A model generated the notes under the pieces. The model was not told the origin of the DNA. It did not search any database and was given only the letters and a program-made list of their open reading frames with translations. Below, piece by piece: positions 43,428 through 51,666 of a stretch of 64,000 nucleotides of DNA (position 1 is the first letter of the stretch; each line of letters opens with the position of its first letter). The stretch comes from Streptomyces sp. HmicA12 (GTDB lineage Bacteria > Actinomycetota > Actinomycetes > Streptomycetales > Streptomycetaceae). Location: contig NZ_KB891800.1 of assembly GCF_000373565.1 (NCBI RefSeq), positions 124,001 through 188,000 of the forward strand. The letters run 5' to 3'. The translations under genes and the position numbers were made by a program.

Positions 43428-44594
43428 TCAGCCGTCCGCCCCCAGAATCAGACCCGATGTGGGGACCCCGGTGCCCGCGGTGACGAGCGCCGTCGCCGCG
43501 CCCGGTATCTGGTTCACCGCGGTGCCGCGGACCTGCCGCACGCCCTCGGCTATGCCGTTCATCCCGTGCAGATACGCCTCCCCCAGCTGTCCGCCATGGG
43601 TGTTGAGCGGCAGCCGCTCCTCGGCGACGAAACCGGCCGCCTCCCCGGCGGCGCAGAACCCGAACTCCTCCAGCTGCATCAGCACGAACGGCGAGAAGTG
43701 GTCGTAGAGGATCCCGACGTCGATGCCGTCCGGACCCATCCCCGCCGTCCGCCACAACTGCTGTGCCACGACGCTCATTTCGGGGAGCCCGCTCAGGTCG
43801 TCCCGGTAGAAGCTGGTCATCTGCTCCTGGGCCCGGCCGGCTCCCTGCGCCGCCGCCCGGATCACGACGGGCGGCCGGGCCAGATCGCGGGCCCGCTCGA
43901 CACTCGTCACGACGATCGCCTGCCCGCCGTCCGTCTCCTGGCAGCAGTCGAGCAGCCGCAGCGGTTCGACGATCCAGCGGGACGCGGCGTGGTCGGCGAG
44001 GGTGATGGGCTTCTCGTAGAAGTACGCGGCCGGGTTCGTCGCCGCGTACTTGCGGTCCACCACGGCGACATGACCGAACGCCTCGGGGGTCAGCCCGTAC
44101 GTGTGCAGATACCGCTGCGCCGCCATCGCCACCCAGGACGCCGGGGTGAGCAGCCCGAACGGCAGGTTCCAGCCGAGCGCCGCGCCCTCCGCCGAGGCCT
44201 CCCGGTGCTGCACCCCGGAGCCGAAGCGCCGGCCCGACCGCTCGTTGAACGCCCGGTAGCAGACGACGACTTCGGCCACGCCGCTCGCCACGGCCAGGGC
44301 CGCCTGCTGCACGGTGCCGCAGGCCGCGCCGCCCCCGTAGTGCACCCGCGAGAAGAAGGAGAGCTCTCCCATGCCCGCGGCCTGCGCCACGGTGATCTCC
44401 GGGCTGGTGTCCATGGTGAACGTGACCATGCCGTCGACGTCACCGGGGGTCAGGCCCGCGTCGTCGAGCGCCGCGTGCACCGCCTCCACCGCCAGCTTCA
44501 GCTCGCTGCGGCCCGAGTCCTTGGAGAACTCGGTGGCGCCGATGCCGGCGATCGCGGCCCTGCCCCCGAGCCGGTCCCTGGTCCGCACGCTCAT
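43428..44594 (-). CDS. Ltp2-like thiolase-fold lipid-transfer protein/aldolase
   Basis: 388 aa from ATG 44594, overlapping the MaoC stop (ATGA). Thiolase-fold start GRAAIAGIGATEFSKDSGRSELKLAVEAVHAALDDAGLTPGDVDGMVTFTMD, YGGGAACGTVQQAALAVASGVAEVVVCYRAFNERSG, FSPFVLMQLEEFGF, LPLNTHGGQLGEAYLHGMNGIAEGVRQVRG. The family includes M. tuberculosis Ltp2 (386 aa), which acts as a retro-aldolase with the DUF35 domain of ChsH2 to release propionyl-CoA from the steroid side chain. Lies last in the five-gene operon, as ltp2 does in the igr operon. Confidence 0.87.
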   Translation of the reverse strand: MSVRTRDRLGGRAAIAGIGATEFSKDSGRSELKLAVEAVHAALDDAGLTPGDVDGMVTFTMDTSPEITVAQAAGMGELSFFSRVHYGGGAACGTVQQAALAVASGVAEVVVCYRAFNERSGRRFGSGVQHREASAEGAALGWNLPFGLLTPASWVAMAAQRYLHTYGLTPEAFGHVAVVDRKYAATNPAAYFYEKPITLADHAASRWIVEPLRLLDCCQETDGGQAIVVTSVERARDLARPPVVIRAAAQGAGRAQEQMTSFYRDDLSGLPEMSVVAQQLWRTAGMGPDGIDVGILYDHFSPFVLMQLEEFGFCAAGEAAGFVAEERLPLNTHGGQLGEAYLHGMNGIAEGVRQVRGTAVNQIPGAATALVTAGTGVPTSGLILGADG

Positions 44595-45028
44595 GCCGGG
44601 CTCCCTTCGTCCTCGGCACCGGAGACGGGCGAGGCGGCGGGCACCGTGACGGTGACCGTGCCGGTGACATGGCTGCCGATCCCGTTCTTCCCGACGACCC
44701 TGACCCGGGCCGTGTCCCCGTCCGCCCCGGGCTCGACCTCGGTCACCTCGCCGGTCAACACCATGGTGTCGCCCGGGTAGTTGGGAGCCCCGAGCCGTAT
44801 CGCGACCTTGCGCAGCACCGCCGTCGGGCCGAAGTGGTCGGTGATGTACCGGCCCACCAGGCCATTGGTCGTCAGGATGTTCATGAAGATGTCGGGGGAG
44901 CCCTTCTGATGGGCCAACTCGGCATCGTGGTGCACGTCCTGGTAGTCGCGGGACGCGATCGCCCCGGCGACGATCAGGGTCCGGGTGACCGGGATCTCCA
45001 GCACCGGCAGCACATCGCCCGCCTTCAT
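44591..45028 (-). CDS. MaoC-family enoyl-CoA hydratase, small subunit (ChsH1-like)
   Basis: 145 aa from ATG 45028, with ATGA overlaps at both ends. MaoC hot-dog domain: TRTLIVAGAIASRDYQDVHHDAELAHQKGSPDIFMNILTTNGLVGRYITDHFG, the hydratase motif in the form R-D-x-x-D-V-H-H-D. Then RKVAIRLGAPNYPGDTMVLTGEVTEV. It matches ChsH1 (129 aa), which forms an alpha2-beta2 hydratase with ChsH2. The partner is two genes upstream. Confidence 0.87.
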   Translation of the reverse strand: MKAGDVLPVLEIPVTRTLIVAGAIASRDYQDVHHDAELAHQKGSPDIFMNILTTNGLVGRYITDHFGPTAVLRKVAIRLGAPNYPGDTMVLTGEVTEVEPGADGDTARVRVVGKNGIGSHVTGTVTVTVPAASPVSGAEDEGSPA

Positions 45029-46101
45029 GCCGACTCGCCTCCTCCATGTCCTTCGTGCGCGATGAACGTGCCCAGCTCCTCCAGCACTTCGCCGCCACAG
45101 CCCAGATAGCCGTCGAGCTGCCGGCCCCACAGGAAGTGCCGGTGCACCGGATGATCCAGGTCGGCGCCCATGCCGCCGTGCAGATGCTGGCCCGTGTGGA
45201 CCACCCGCTTGCCCGCCTCCGACGCCCACCAGGCCGCGGTCAGCGCGTGGCTGCCGTACGCGAGCCCCTCGTCCCGCCGCCAGGCCGCCTCGTACGCGGT
45301 GACCCGGATCGCCTCGACGTCCATGTGAGCCTCGGCAGCGCGGAGTTGGACCCCCTGCTTGGCCGCGAGGGGCCTGCCGAACTGCTCCCGCTCGTTCGTG
45401 TACGCCACCGCTCTGGCCAGTGAGCCCGCGCCGACCCCGGCCTGCAGCCCGGCGAACGCGGTGCGGGCCGTCGCCAGCACGTCCTCGTAGGCGTCCGGGC
45501 CGCCGATCCGCTCGGCCCGCGCGCCGTCGAGCACGAGCCGGCCCGCGGACCAGGGCGCGGTCAGCTCGACCGGCTCGCACCCGGCGTCGGCCGCGTCCAC
45601 CATCCACAGGCTGTGGGTAACTTTTTCGCGCACCGCCACGAGCACCTGCGTGGCGTCCCGCAGCCACGGCACCCACGGCACGGCGCCGGTCAGCCGCGCC
45701 CGCCCGGACCCGTCGCGCCCGCCGCCCGCGGACACCATGATCCCGGTACGTCCCGGAAAGGCCCCCGTCGCCACGGCCGATCCGTCCCGCAGCCCGGGCA
45801 GCAGCCGCTCCCGCTGCTCGGCCGTGCCGTGCGCGGCCACCGTCAGCAGCCCGTACACACAGCTCACCGCGAACGGCACCTGCGCCGTCGCCCTGCCCTG
45901 CTCCTCCAGCATCAGCACCAGGCCGAGCAGCCCGGTCTCCTCCACGGCGCCGGCCAGGCCCGCGCCGCCCAGCGCCTTCCACAGCTCGGTGTCGGTGCCG
46001 TCGCCCAGGCCCGCGAGCCGCTCCGGAGTGGACAGGTCGCCGAAGATCCGCGCCGCCAGGTCGCGCGCCGCCTCCTGCTCTGCGGTGGGGGTGAAGTCCA
46101 T
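45025..46101 (-). CDS. Acyl-CoA dehydrogenase, ChsE1/FadE28-like subunit
   Basis: 358 aa from ATG 46101 (MDFTPTAEQEAARDLAARIFGDL), one base after the stop of the preceding gene. N-terminal helical, beta, and C-terminal helical domains of the acyl-CoA dehydrogenase fold: EEQGRATAQVPFAVS, GAVPWVPWLRDATQVLVAV, AVAYTNEREQFGRPLAAKQGVQLRAAEAHMDVEAI, VVHTGQHLHGGMGADLDHPVHRHFLWG. The shorter size and divergent active site fit the non-catalytic partner of an alpha2-beta2 pair with the 395-aa dehydrogenase. Assignment as FadE28-like is by gene order. Confidence 0.85.
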   Translation of the reverse strand: MDFTPTAEQEAARDLAARIFGDLSTPERLAGLGDGTDTELWKALGGAGLAGAVEETGLLGLVLMLEEQGRATAQVPFAVSCVYGLLTVAAHGTAEQRERLLPGLRDGSAVATGAFPGRTGIMVSAGGGRDGSGRARLTGAVPWVPWLRDATQVLVAVREKVTHSLWMVDAADAGCEPVELTAPWSAGRLVLDGARAERIGGPDAYEDVLATARTAFAGLQAGVGAGSLARAVAYTNEREQFGRPLAAKQGVQLRAAEAHMDVEAIRVTAYEAAWRRDEGLAYGSHALTAAWWASEAGKRVVHTGQHLHGGMGADLDHPVHRHFLWGRQLDGYLGCGGEVLEELGTFIAHEGHGGGESA

Positions 46102-46102
46102 G

Positions 46103-47095
46103 TCACGCCTCACCCGCCCCGGCCGCGCCGCCCGACCCGTTCTCGACGAGCCCCTCCACCACCCGGAACACGGGTAGCTCCAACTCCTCGTCCGCCCGCA
46201 GGAATTCGAGCCGCACCGGCAACCCGATCCGCACCTTGTCGTACGGCACCCCGATCACATTGCTGACGATGCGCACGCCCTCCGCGAGCTCGATCAGCCC
46301 CACCGCGTACGGCGGGTCGAAGGCAGGGAAGGGCGGGTGATGCATGACGACGTACGAGAACACCGTGCCCTCGCCGCTCGCCTCGACCGTGTCCCACTCC
46401 TGGCCGCCGCACGCGTTGCACCCCGGCAGCCACGGGAAACGGAGCACGTCACACTCCGTGCAGCGCTGGATGAGCAGCCGGTGCTCCGCGACGCCGTCCC
46501 AGAATCCGGCGTTGTCCCGGTTCACCACCGGGCGCGGCCGGAGCTTCTTCGCCGTACCGTCCGGCTTCGAACCGCGCCGCGCGGGAGCGTACTTGAGGAT
46601 CCGGAAGCGGTGCGTCCCGGCGAGCTCGCCGTCCGCCCGCACGTCCATCCGCGTCGTGACGAAGTGCCCCGTGCCCAGCTTCGTCGTCTTCAGCGGCGAC
46701 ACCGACTCGATCACCGAGTCGTACGTGATCGTGTCCCCGGGCCGCAGCGGCCGCAGATACTCCTGCTCGCAGTCGGTGGCGACGACCGAGGTGTACCCCG
46801 CGCCGTCGAGCAGCGCGAACAGCTCGTCGTGAGCCGGCGAGCGCCCCTCGTACCCGGACAGGCCGCCCATCGTCCAGGCCTGCAGCATCGTCGGCGGCGC
46901 TATCGCGTCCGGGCCCTCGTACGCCGGGCTGGTGTCGCCCATGGCCTCGCACCAGTGCCGGATCATCGGCACGTTGACCGGGTCCTTGCCCTCCAGTGCG
47001 CTCGCGGCGACCCGCCCCTCGAACGTCTTCAACTCCTCGTACACCGAGTCCACCGAGTCCACCGAACCCACCGACGCCTGCTGCTCCTCGGCCAT
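46103..47095 (-). CDS. ChsH2-like fused MaoC-N and DUF35 OB-fold protein
   Basis: 330 aa from ATG 47095 (MAEEQQASVGSVDSVDS); a GTG at 47104 overlapping the upstream stop is an alternative. Residues about 20-180 are MaoC/FAS1-DH-like (MIRHWCEAMGDTSPAYEG, PPTMLQAWTMGGL, TDCEQEYLRPLRPGDTITYDSVIESVSPLKTTKLGTGHFVTT). Residues about 205-320 are the zinc-ribbon and OB DUF35 domain (AEHRLLIQRCTECDVLRFPWLPGCNACGGQEWDTV, four Cys). M. tuberculosis ChsH2 has the same layout; its DUF35 part assembles with Ltp2. Confidence 0.87.
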   Translation of the reverse strand: MAEEQQASVGSVDSVDSVYEELKTFEGRVAASALEGKDPVNVPMIRHWCEAMGDTSPAYEGPDAIAPPTMLQAWTMGGLSGYEGRSPAHDELFALLDGAGYTSVVATDCEQEYLRPLRPGDTITYDSVIESVSPLKTTKLGTGHFVTTRMDVRADGELAGTHRFRILKYAPARRGSKPDGTAKKLRPRPVVNRDNAGFWDGVAEHRLLIQRCTECDVLRFPWLPGCNACGGQEWDTVEASGEGTVFSYVVMHHPPFPAFDPPYAVGLIELAEGVRIVSNVIGVPYDKVRIGLPVRLEFLRADEELELPVFRVVEGLVENGSGGAAGAGEA

Positions 47096-47100
47096 GCCCC

Positions 47101-48288
47101 TCACCGCCTCCCCCGCTTCATCCCGAGCCGCATCGTGGCCACGATCTCCCGCTGCACCTCGCTCACCCCGCCGCCGAACGTGTTGATCTGCGCCGCCCGG
47201 TTCATCCGCTCCAACTCCCCGTCCCCCGATCCGGGTTCACCCCCGAACGCCCCCGGCGACCCGGACCGCACCCACCCGGCGTCGCCCGCGATCCGCTGAC
47301 ACAGTCGATACACCTCGACCGCCGATTCGGTTCCCACGAACTTCACGCCGCTGGCGTCGCCGGGAGCCAGCCGGCCGGCCCCGACATCCCCCACCAGACG
47401 CCAGTTGAGCAGGCGCGTCGCCGCCAGCCGGGCATGCGCCTCGGCCAGTGCGGAACGGACCCACGGAGCGTCAATCCGGCGCTCACCCGTCACTGGATCG
47501 GGTGTACGCGCGGCGGCGAGGACGGCGGCGTGGAAGTCCTCGGCCTGCATCCCGATCGCGGCGAGCGCGACCCGCTCGTGGTTGAGCTGGTTGGTGATGA
47601 GCCCCCAGCCGCCGTGGAGTTCGCCGACCAGGTTCGAGCCGGGCACGCGGATGCCGTCGTAGTACGTGGCCGTCGTGGTCAGCCCGCCGACGGTCTCGAT
47701 CGGGGTCCAGGAGAACCCGGGTGCGTCGGTCGGCACGAGGACGATCGAGATGCCCTGGTGCTTGGGCGCCTCGGGGGCGGTGCGGCAGGCGAGCCAGATC
47801 CAGTCGGCGTTCTGCGCGTTCGACGTGAAGACCTTCTGCCCGTCGATCAGCCAGTCACCGCTCGCCTCGTCCCGCACGGCCCGGGTGCGCAGCGAGGCCA
47901 GATCGGTGCCGGCCGACGGTTCGCTGTAGCCGATCGCGAAGACGAGGTCGCCGCTGAGGATGCGCGGCAGGAAATAGGCCTTCTGCTCCTCGGTCCCGTA
48001 CTTCATCAACGTGGGGCCGACAGTGTTGAGCGTGACCATGGAGACCGGCGCGCCCGCGCGGTAGGCCTCGTCGAAGAACACGAACTGCTCGTCGGGTCCG
48101 CGCCCCTGCCCGCCGTACTCCACGGGCCAGCCGAGGCCGAGCAACCCCTCGGCACCGATCCGGCGCAGCACCTCGCGCTGCCCGGTCAGGTCGTCGGCCG
48201 CGGGCGGGCCGTCCGGCATCAGCGTACGGAAGCGTTCACGCAACTGACCGCGCAGCTCGCGCTGGCGGTCGGTGGGGGCGAGGTGCAC
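47101..48288 (-). CDS. Acyl-CoA dehydrogenase, FadE29/ChsE2-like subunit
   Basis: 395 aa from GTG 48288 (MHLAPTDRQRELRGQLRERFR). Complete ACAD fold with FAD-binding AIGYSEPSAGTDLASLRTRAVRD, IDGQKVFTSNAQNADWIWLACRT, NQLNHERVALAAIGMQ, ARLLNWRL-type helices and the final GGVSEVQREIVATMRLG. Length fits FadE29 (387 aa). First gene of the five-gene operon; a TetR-type palindrome lies 47-63 bp upstream. The substrate is inferred to be a CoA-activated steroid or related short branched side chain. Confidence 0.87.
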   Translation of the reverse strand: MHLAPTDRQRELRGQLRERFRTLMPDGPPAADDLTGQREVLRRIGAEGLLGLGWPVEYGGQGRGPDEQFVFFDEAYRAGAPVSMVTLNTVGPTLMKYGTEEQKAYFLPRILSGDLVFAIGYSEPSAGTDLASLRTRAVRDEASGDWLIDGQKVFTSNAQNADWIWLACRTAPEAPKHQGISIVLVPTDAPGFSWTPIETVGGLTTTATYYDGIRVPGSNLVGELHGGWGLITNQLNHERVALAAIGMQAEDFHAAVLAAARTPDPVTGERRIDAPWVRSALAEAHARLAATRLLNWRLVGDVGAGRLAPGDASGVKFVGTESAVEVYRLCQRIAGDAGWVRSGSPGAFGGEPGSGDGELERMNRAAQINTFGGGVSEVQREIVATMRLGMKRGRR

Positions 48289-48334
48289 GGCGGCCCTCCC
48301 GGACCTCGTACCGACAGGGGGACGAAGAAGAGTT

Positions 48335-48351
48335 TCTGACTGTCCGTCAGA
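48335..48351. promoter_or_regulatory. TetR-type palindrome upstream of the steroid-like operon
   Basis: TCTGAC-TGTCC-GTCAGA (48335-48351), 6-bp arms with a 5-bp spacer, 47 bp upstream of the first operon gene. Related in core to the 14837-14849 palindrome. No dedicated regulator gene lies beside the operon. Confidence 0.5.
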
Positions 48352-48471
48352 TACGTTGCCCTGTCAAGAGATCCGCCGGGCGCACACACGCCTGCGCGGC
48401 GGTGCCGGAGCACCGCCGCGCGGACTGTCACACACCCCACAGAGGGCCCCTGGCGAGCAGGGGCCGGAGGG

Positions 48472-48783
48472 TCACCAGAGCTCGGTGAAGTTCACCGCGA
48501 TGTTCTCGTTGGACTGGTCGATCGCCGTGAAGGCCGAGCCGTTCACCTGGGCCGTGTTGTTCTGGTTCGAGGCGCCGCTGCCCACGGCCTGCTGCTGACT
48601 GGTGGACGAGTTGCCGTTGTTGTCGTGACCGACACCACTGCCACTGATCGTCGCCACGCCCGCATTCGATCCGTTGTCCGCGAACGCGCCGTTGTCGGCC
48701 ATCGCCACCCCGGAGAAGAGGGCTGCGGCGAGGGGCAGGGCTGCGACGGCGGCGATGGCACGGGCGGTACGGATGGAAGCCAT
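48472..48783 (-). CDS. Small secreted Asn/Gln/Ser-rich protein
   Basis: 103 aa from ATG 48783 with TGGAGGAAAAG upstream. Signal peptide MASIRTARAIAAVAALPLAAALFSGVAMA. The mature 74 residues are rich in Asn, Ser, Gln and Gly (DNGAFADNGSNAGVATISGSGVGHDNNGNSSTSQQQAVGSGASNQNNTAQVNGSAFTAIDQSNENIAVNFTELW), with N-rich spacing but no Cys. This looks like a structural or amyloid-like surface protein, chaplin-like in character but not in sequence. Function unknown. Confidence 0.75.
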   Translation of the reverse strand: MASIRTARAIAAVAALPLAAALFSGVAMADNGAFADNGSNAGVATISGSGVGHDNNGNSSTSQQQAVGSGASNQNNTAQVNGSAFTAIDQSNENIAVNFTELW

Positions 48784-49151
48784 GTCTTTTCCTCCAGAAG
48801 GAAGTACACCGGGCACTCGGACGGGGGTCCGACACCCGGGGAAGTACGGGTTGCACCAAGGCAGTTGGCCGACCGCCTCAGCGATGTTCACGACGTCGCG
48901 AGACCAGAGTTGCCCACCGGAACCCTGGCGAACCACCCCAGAAGCCCCTCTTCACACGCAAGCGTGAGGACATATCGATAAACCCTCTTCGCGCCCACAA
49001 ACTCCCGGTTCAGTCGTCAATGCACACCAACTGGTGATCACATTCCGGCCCTCCCATGCGGCGAAGCGTTTCAGCACATTTTTTGGCGAATCGGCACCCC
49101 GTTCGGACCCCACCTCTTTCTTCTTTCGAACACTCGTACGAAAATGAGGGC
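48784..49151. other. Divergent promoter region, no gene seen
   Basis: 368 bp between the small secreted protein and the Prim-Pol gene. Contains a short palindrome CACGCAAGCGTG near 48957 and relatively AT-rich stretches near 48970 and 49078 (ACATTTTTTGG). No convincing ORF. Confidence 0.5.
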
Positions 49152-50072
49152 ATGGCCACCACCGACCGGCACCCTTCCCGCCCCGCATCCCCCGCCCCAC
49201 ACGCCCCGTACGCGTCGAACGCGCCCCTCGCGACCCTCGCGCTCGCGCACGCCCTGTCCGCCGCCGAGCGCGGGCTCTCCGTCATCCCGCTGTCGCGCAC
49301 CAAGCTCCCCGCGCTGCCCTCACCGCACCGCGACGACCCCCCGACGGCTCCGCGCTGCCACGGCGAGTGCGGGCTTCCCGGGCACGGCGTGTACGACGCG
49401 ACGACCGACCCGCGCCGCATCCGCGCCCTCTTCGCCGCCGCCCCCAGGGCCACCGGCTACGGCATCGCGTGCGGTCTCCCGCCGCACCACCTCATCGGCG
49501 TCGACCTGGACACCAAGACCGGGACGGACTCCTCCGCCTCGCTGCGCGAGCTGGCTTTACGGCACCTCTTCACGATCCCGGACACCGTCGTCGTGGCCAC
49601 CCCGAGCGGTGGCCGGCACCTGTGGCTGTCCGGACCGCCGGACGTCGCCGTGCCCAACTCGGCGGGCCGGCTCGCCCCCGGCATCGACATCCGCGGCGCC
49701 GGCGGCTACCTGGTCGGGCCCGGCTCCCGCACCGAGCACGGCGTCTACGCCACGGTGCCCGGCACCGCCCACCTGGCGCCCGCTCCCTGCCCACCGGCGC
49801 TGCTGCGCCTGCTCACCCCTCCACCGCGCCCGCAGCACCCCGCGCCCGGCCACTCCGGGCAACACGGCCTGGGACTCGTCCAGTTCGTCCTGGGCGCCCA
49901 TGAGGGGCAGCGCAACACCCGTCTCTTCTGGGCGGCGTGCCGCGCCTACGAGAACGGCATCGGGGACACCCTCGCCGACGCCCTGACCGACGCCGCGGTC
50001 CGCACCGGCCTCCCGGAGCGCGAGGCCCGCTCGACGATCGCGTCGGCGGCCCGGCTCACGGCCGGACCATGA
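49152..50072 (+). CDS. Bifunctional DNA primase/polymerase (Prim-Pol) domain protein
   Basis: 306 aa from ATG 49152 with GAGGG upstream. Prim-Pol fold: SAAERGLSVIPLSRTKLPALP, CHGECGLPGHGVYDATTDPRRIRALFAAAPRATGYGIACGLPPHHLIGVDLDTKTGTD (metal D-x-D), VVVATPSGGRHLWLSGPPD, PGIDIRGAGGYLVGPGSRTEHGVY. A C-terminal primase-associated helical part, AHEGQRNTRLFWAACRAYENG. Common in phage and plasmid replication, but this copy lies just outside the left attachment site and in streptomycetes is often chromosomal. Probably soluble. Whether it primes or extends DNA here is unknown. Confidence 0.83.
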   Translation: MATTDRHPSRPASPAPHAPYASNAPLATLALAHALSAAERGLSVIPLSRTKLPALPSPHRDDPPTAPRCHGECGLPGHGVYDATTDPRRIRALFAAAPRATGYGIACGLPPHHLIGVDLDTKTGTDSSASLRELALRHLFTIPDTVVVATPSGGRHLWLSGPPDVAVPNSAGRLAPGIDIRGAGGYLVGPGSRTEHGVYATVPGTAHLAPAPCPPALLRLLTPPPRPQHPAPGHSGQHGLGLVQFVLGAHEGQRNTRLFWAACRAYENGIGDTLADALTDAAVRTGLPEREARSTIASAARLTAGP

Positions 50073-50146
50073 CGCCCGGGCCGACGGCGCGGCGGGGCCG
50101 GGCCGGCTGATCGCCCCGCGGCGGGGCGGACGACGCCGCGCAGCGC

Positions 50147-50183
50147 GAAGGCCCCCGACCGGATGTCCCGGTCGGGGGCCTTC
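50147..50183. terminator. Hairpin before the left attachment site
   Basis: 16-bp stem GAAGGCCCCCGACCGG ... complement, ATGTC loop. A near-copy of this hairpin lies at the right end (60947-60979). This indicates that the original tRNA terminator was carried along with the attachment site. Confidence 0.8.
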
Positions 50184-50188
50184 CAACC

Positions 50189-50248
50189 TGCGCGGTGGGT
50201 GTGGGATTTGAACCCACGGTGACTCGCGCCACGACGGTTTTCAAGACC
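50189..50248. other. attL: 60-bp left attachment repeat (3' fragment of tRNA-Ser)
   Basis: Carries the 3' part of tRNA-Ser(TGA) only, lacking its 5' half. Identity to 60986-61045 is 59 of 60 bases. Confidence 0.92.
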
Positions 50249-50285
50249 TTTCGCCGATCACGGGCGATGAGGTCTCCGCCGCAGG

Positions 50286-51464
50286 TCAGACGGGTACGAG
50301 AGCGCCAGAGGAGCCGTCGTCATCGTCGTCGTGCCCGCTACGTGCCCCCGGCTCGTGATCGTGCCCGCTCAGCCAGGAGTCCGACGCTTCGGCCACCTGA
50401 TCATCACGACCGGCGACCGGACGGGCGTAGTGCCGGGTCGTGACGCTCGCGTTCGAGTGCCCGAGCCGATGCGCGGCGGTCATGACGCCGTACTTGTCGG
50501 CGACCCACGTCCCGTGCGAGGCCCGGAGATCATGCGGGGTCACGTCGGACAGTCCAGCAGCCTTCACGGCCGGGTCGAAGTACGCCTTGCGCCACTGGTT
50601 GTAGCGCAGGGGCTTGCCCGCAGGCGTAGTGAACAGGAGCGCGTCATCCCCACCGGGAAGAGCCTCCAGGTACTTGCCGATCTTCTTCGCCAGGGTCGGG
50701 CCGACGCGAATCAGTCGCTTCTGGTGGGACTTCGGGGTGTCGAAGACGAGCTTGCCGTTCGCTTCGGCGAGGTTCTCATCCACGAGGACGAAGCCGCCGG
50801 ACACGTCGATGTCGACGCGTCGGAGGGCGAAGACCTCACCGACACGCAGGCCCGCGTACGCAAGGAGCGCGATCAGCAGGTCATGGGGCTTGGCCGCGCT
50901 CCGCACCACCCGGGACGCTTCGAGCGGGGTCAGGATGTGCGGCTCGGTCTGGGGCATCCGCGGAAGCTTCACGCCCCGACATGGCGTCACCGGGATCATG
51001 TCGTTGTCGACGGCAGACTGCATGATCTGCGAGAGCACCCGGTATGCCTGCCGGATGCGGGACGCGCTGAGCCCCCTGGTCCGCATCGAGCCGACCCATT
51101 CCGTGATCGTGATGGGCCGCAGGCTCGACAGCTCCCGGTCACCCAGTGCCGGATTGATCAGGGAGTTGATCAGGGACCGGTACGTGGCCTGGGTCTTGTG
51201 CTTGAGCTGCGGGGAGACCGCGGCGAGCCAGCGCGCGGACCAGTCGCGTACGGTCGTCTGCCCTTCGGCAGGGTCGAGCCACCGGCCGTCTTCGATCTCG
51301 ATGCGCTTCTTGTCGAGCCACCGACCGGCGTCCGTCGTCGTGGCGAACGTGCGGTCCGCAGGGCGGAGCACGCCGTCAGGGCCCGGATAGCGCGCTTGGA
51401 AGCGGCCGGAGGGCAGCTTGCGAATACGGCCGAAGTTCCGGCGGACCTTGCGCTTACCAGCCAC
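50286..51464 (-). CDS. int: Site-specific tyrosine integrase
   Basis: 392 aa from GTG 51464, which shares its G with the Xis stop (TAGTG). N-terminal SAM-like DNA-binding part (TTVRDWSARWLAAVSPQLKHKTQATYRSLINSLINPALGDREL). Catalytic domain with R207 (AGLRVGEVFALRR), H311-x-x-R314 (HDLRASH), H336 (LGHSNAS) and nucleophile Y346 (RHYAR). Recombines attP with the 3' end of tRNA-Ser(TGA). An Asp/His-rich C-terminal tail (GHDDDDDGSSG) is unusual for the family. First gene inside the left boundary. Confidence 0.95.
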   Translation of the reverse strand: MAGKRKVRRNFGRIRKLPSGRFQARYPGPDGVLRPADRTFATTTDAGRWLDKKRIEIEDGRWLDPAEGQTTVRDWSARWLAAVSPQLKHKTQATYRSLINSLINPALGDRELSSLRPITITEWVGSMRTRGLSASRIRQAYRVLSQIMQSAVDNDMIPVTPCRGVKLPRMPQTEPHILTPLEASRVVRSAAKPHDLLIALLAYAGLRVGEVFALRRVDIDVSGGFVLVDENLAEANGKLVFDTPKSHQKRLIRVGPTLAKKIGKYLEALPGGDDALLFTTPAGKPLRYNQWRKAYFDPAVKAAGLSDVTPHDLRASHGTWVADKYGVMTAAHRLGHSNASVTTRHYARPVAGRDDQVAEASDSWLSGHDHEPGARSGHDDDDDGSSGALVPV

Positions 51465-51664
51465 TACGCGGCCCTCCGATAGGTCACGGCGACCGGTTCC
51501 ACGGTGTGCTCCGTGATGAAGGACGCCAGGGCCCATTCCGGGATCCGGACGTGCCGCCCGACCTTCACGAAGGTGATGCGCCGTTCCTCGATGAGCCGCC
51601 GCGGGAAGCGGACTCCGGTACCAAGCGCCTCGGCTGCTTGCTGCACGGTCAACAGGCGGTCCAT
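51464..51664 (-). CDS. xis: Excisionase, winged-HTH type
   Basis: 66 aa from ATG 51664 (MDRLLTVQQAAEALGTGVRFPRRLIEERRITFVKVGRHVRIPEWALASFI). The LTVQQAAEALGT...RLIEERRI...VGRHVRIPEWAL order is the MerR-like helix-turn-helix of AICE excisionases. GGAGG lies 10 bp upstream of the ATG; the GTGs nearer the RepSA end are less well spaced. Overlaps both neighbours, so translated as a unit with repSA and int. Confidence 0.9.
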   Translation of the reverse strand: MDRLLTVQQAAEALGTGVRFPRRLIEERRITFVKVGRHVRIPEWALASFITEHTVEPVAVTYRRAA

Positions 51665-51666
51665 CG

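Noticed and set aside
45029..45982. 463-aa reading frame through the MaoC gene
   Set aside because: Only the last 145 residues match MaoC; the remainder is Arg/Gly/Ala noise antiparallel in frame to the dehydrogenase gene.
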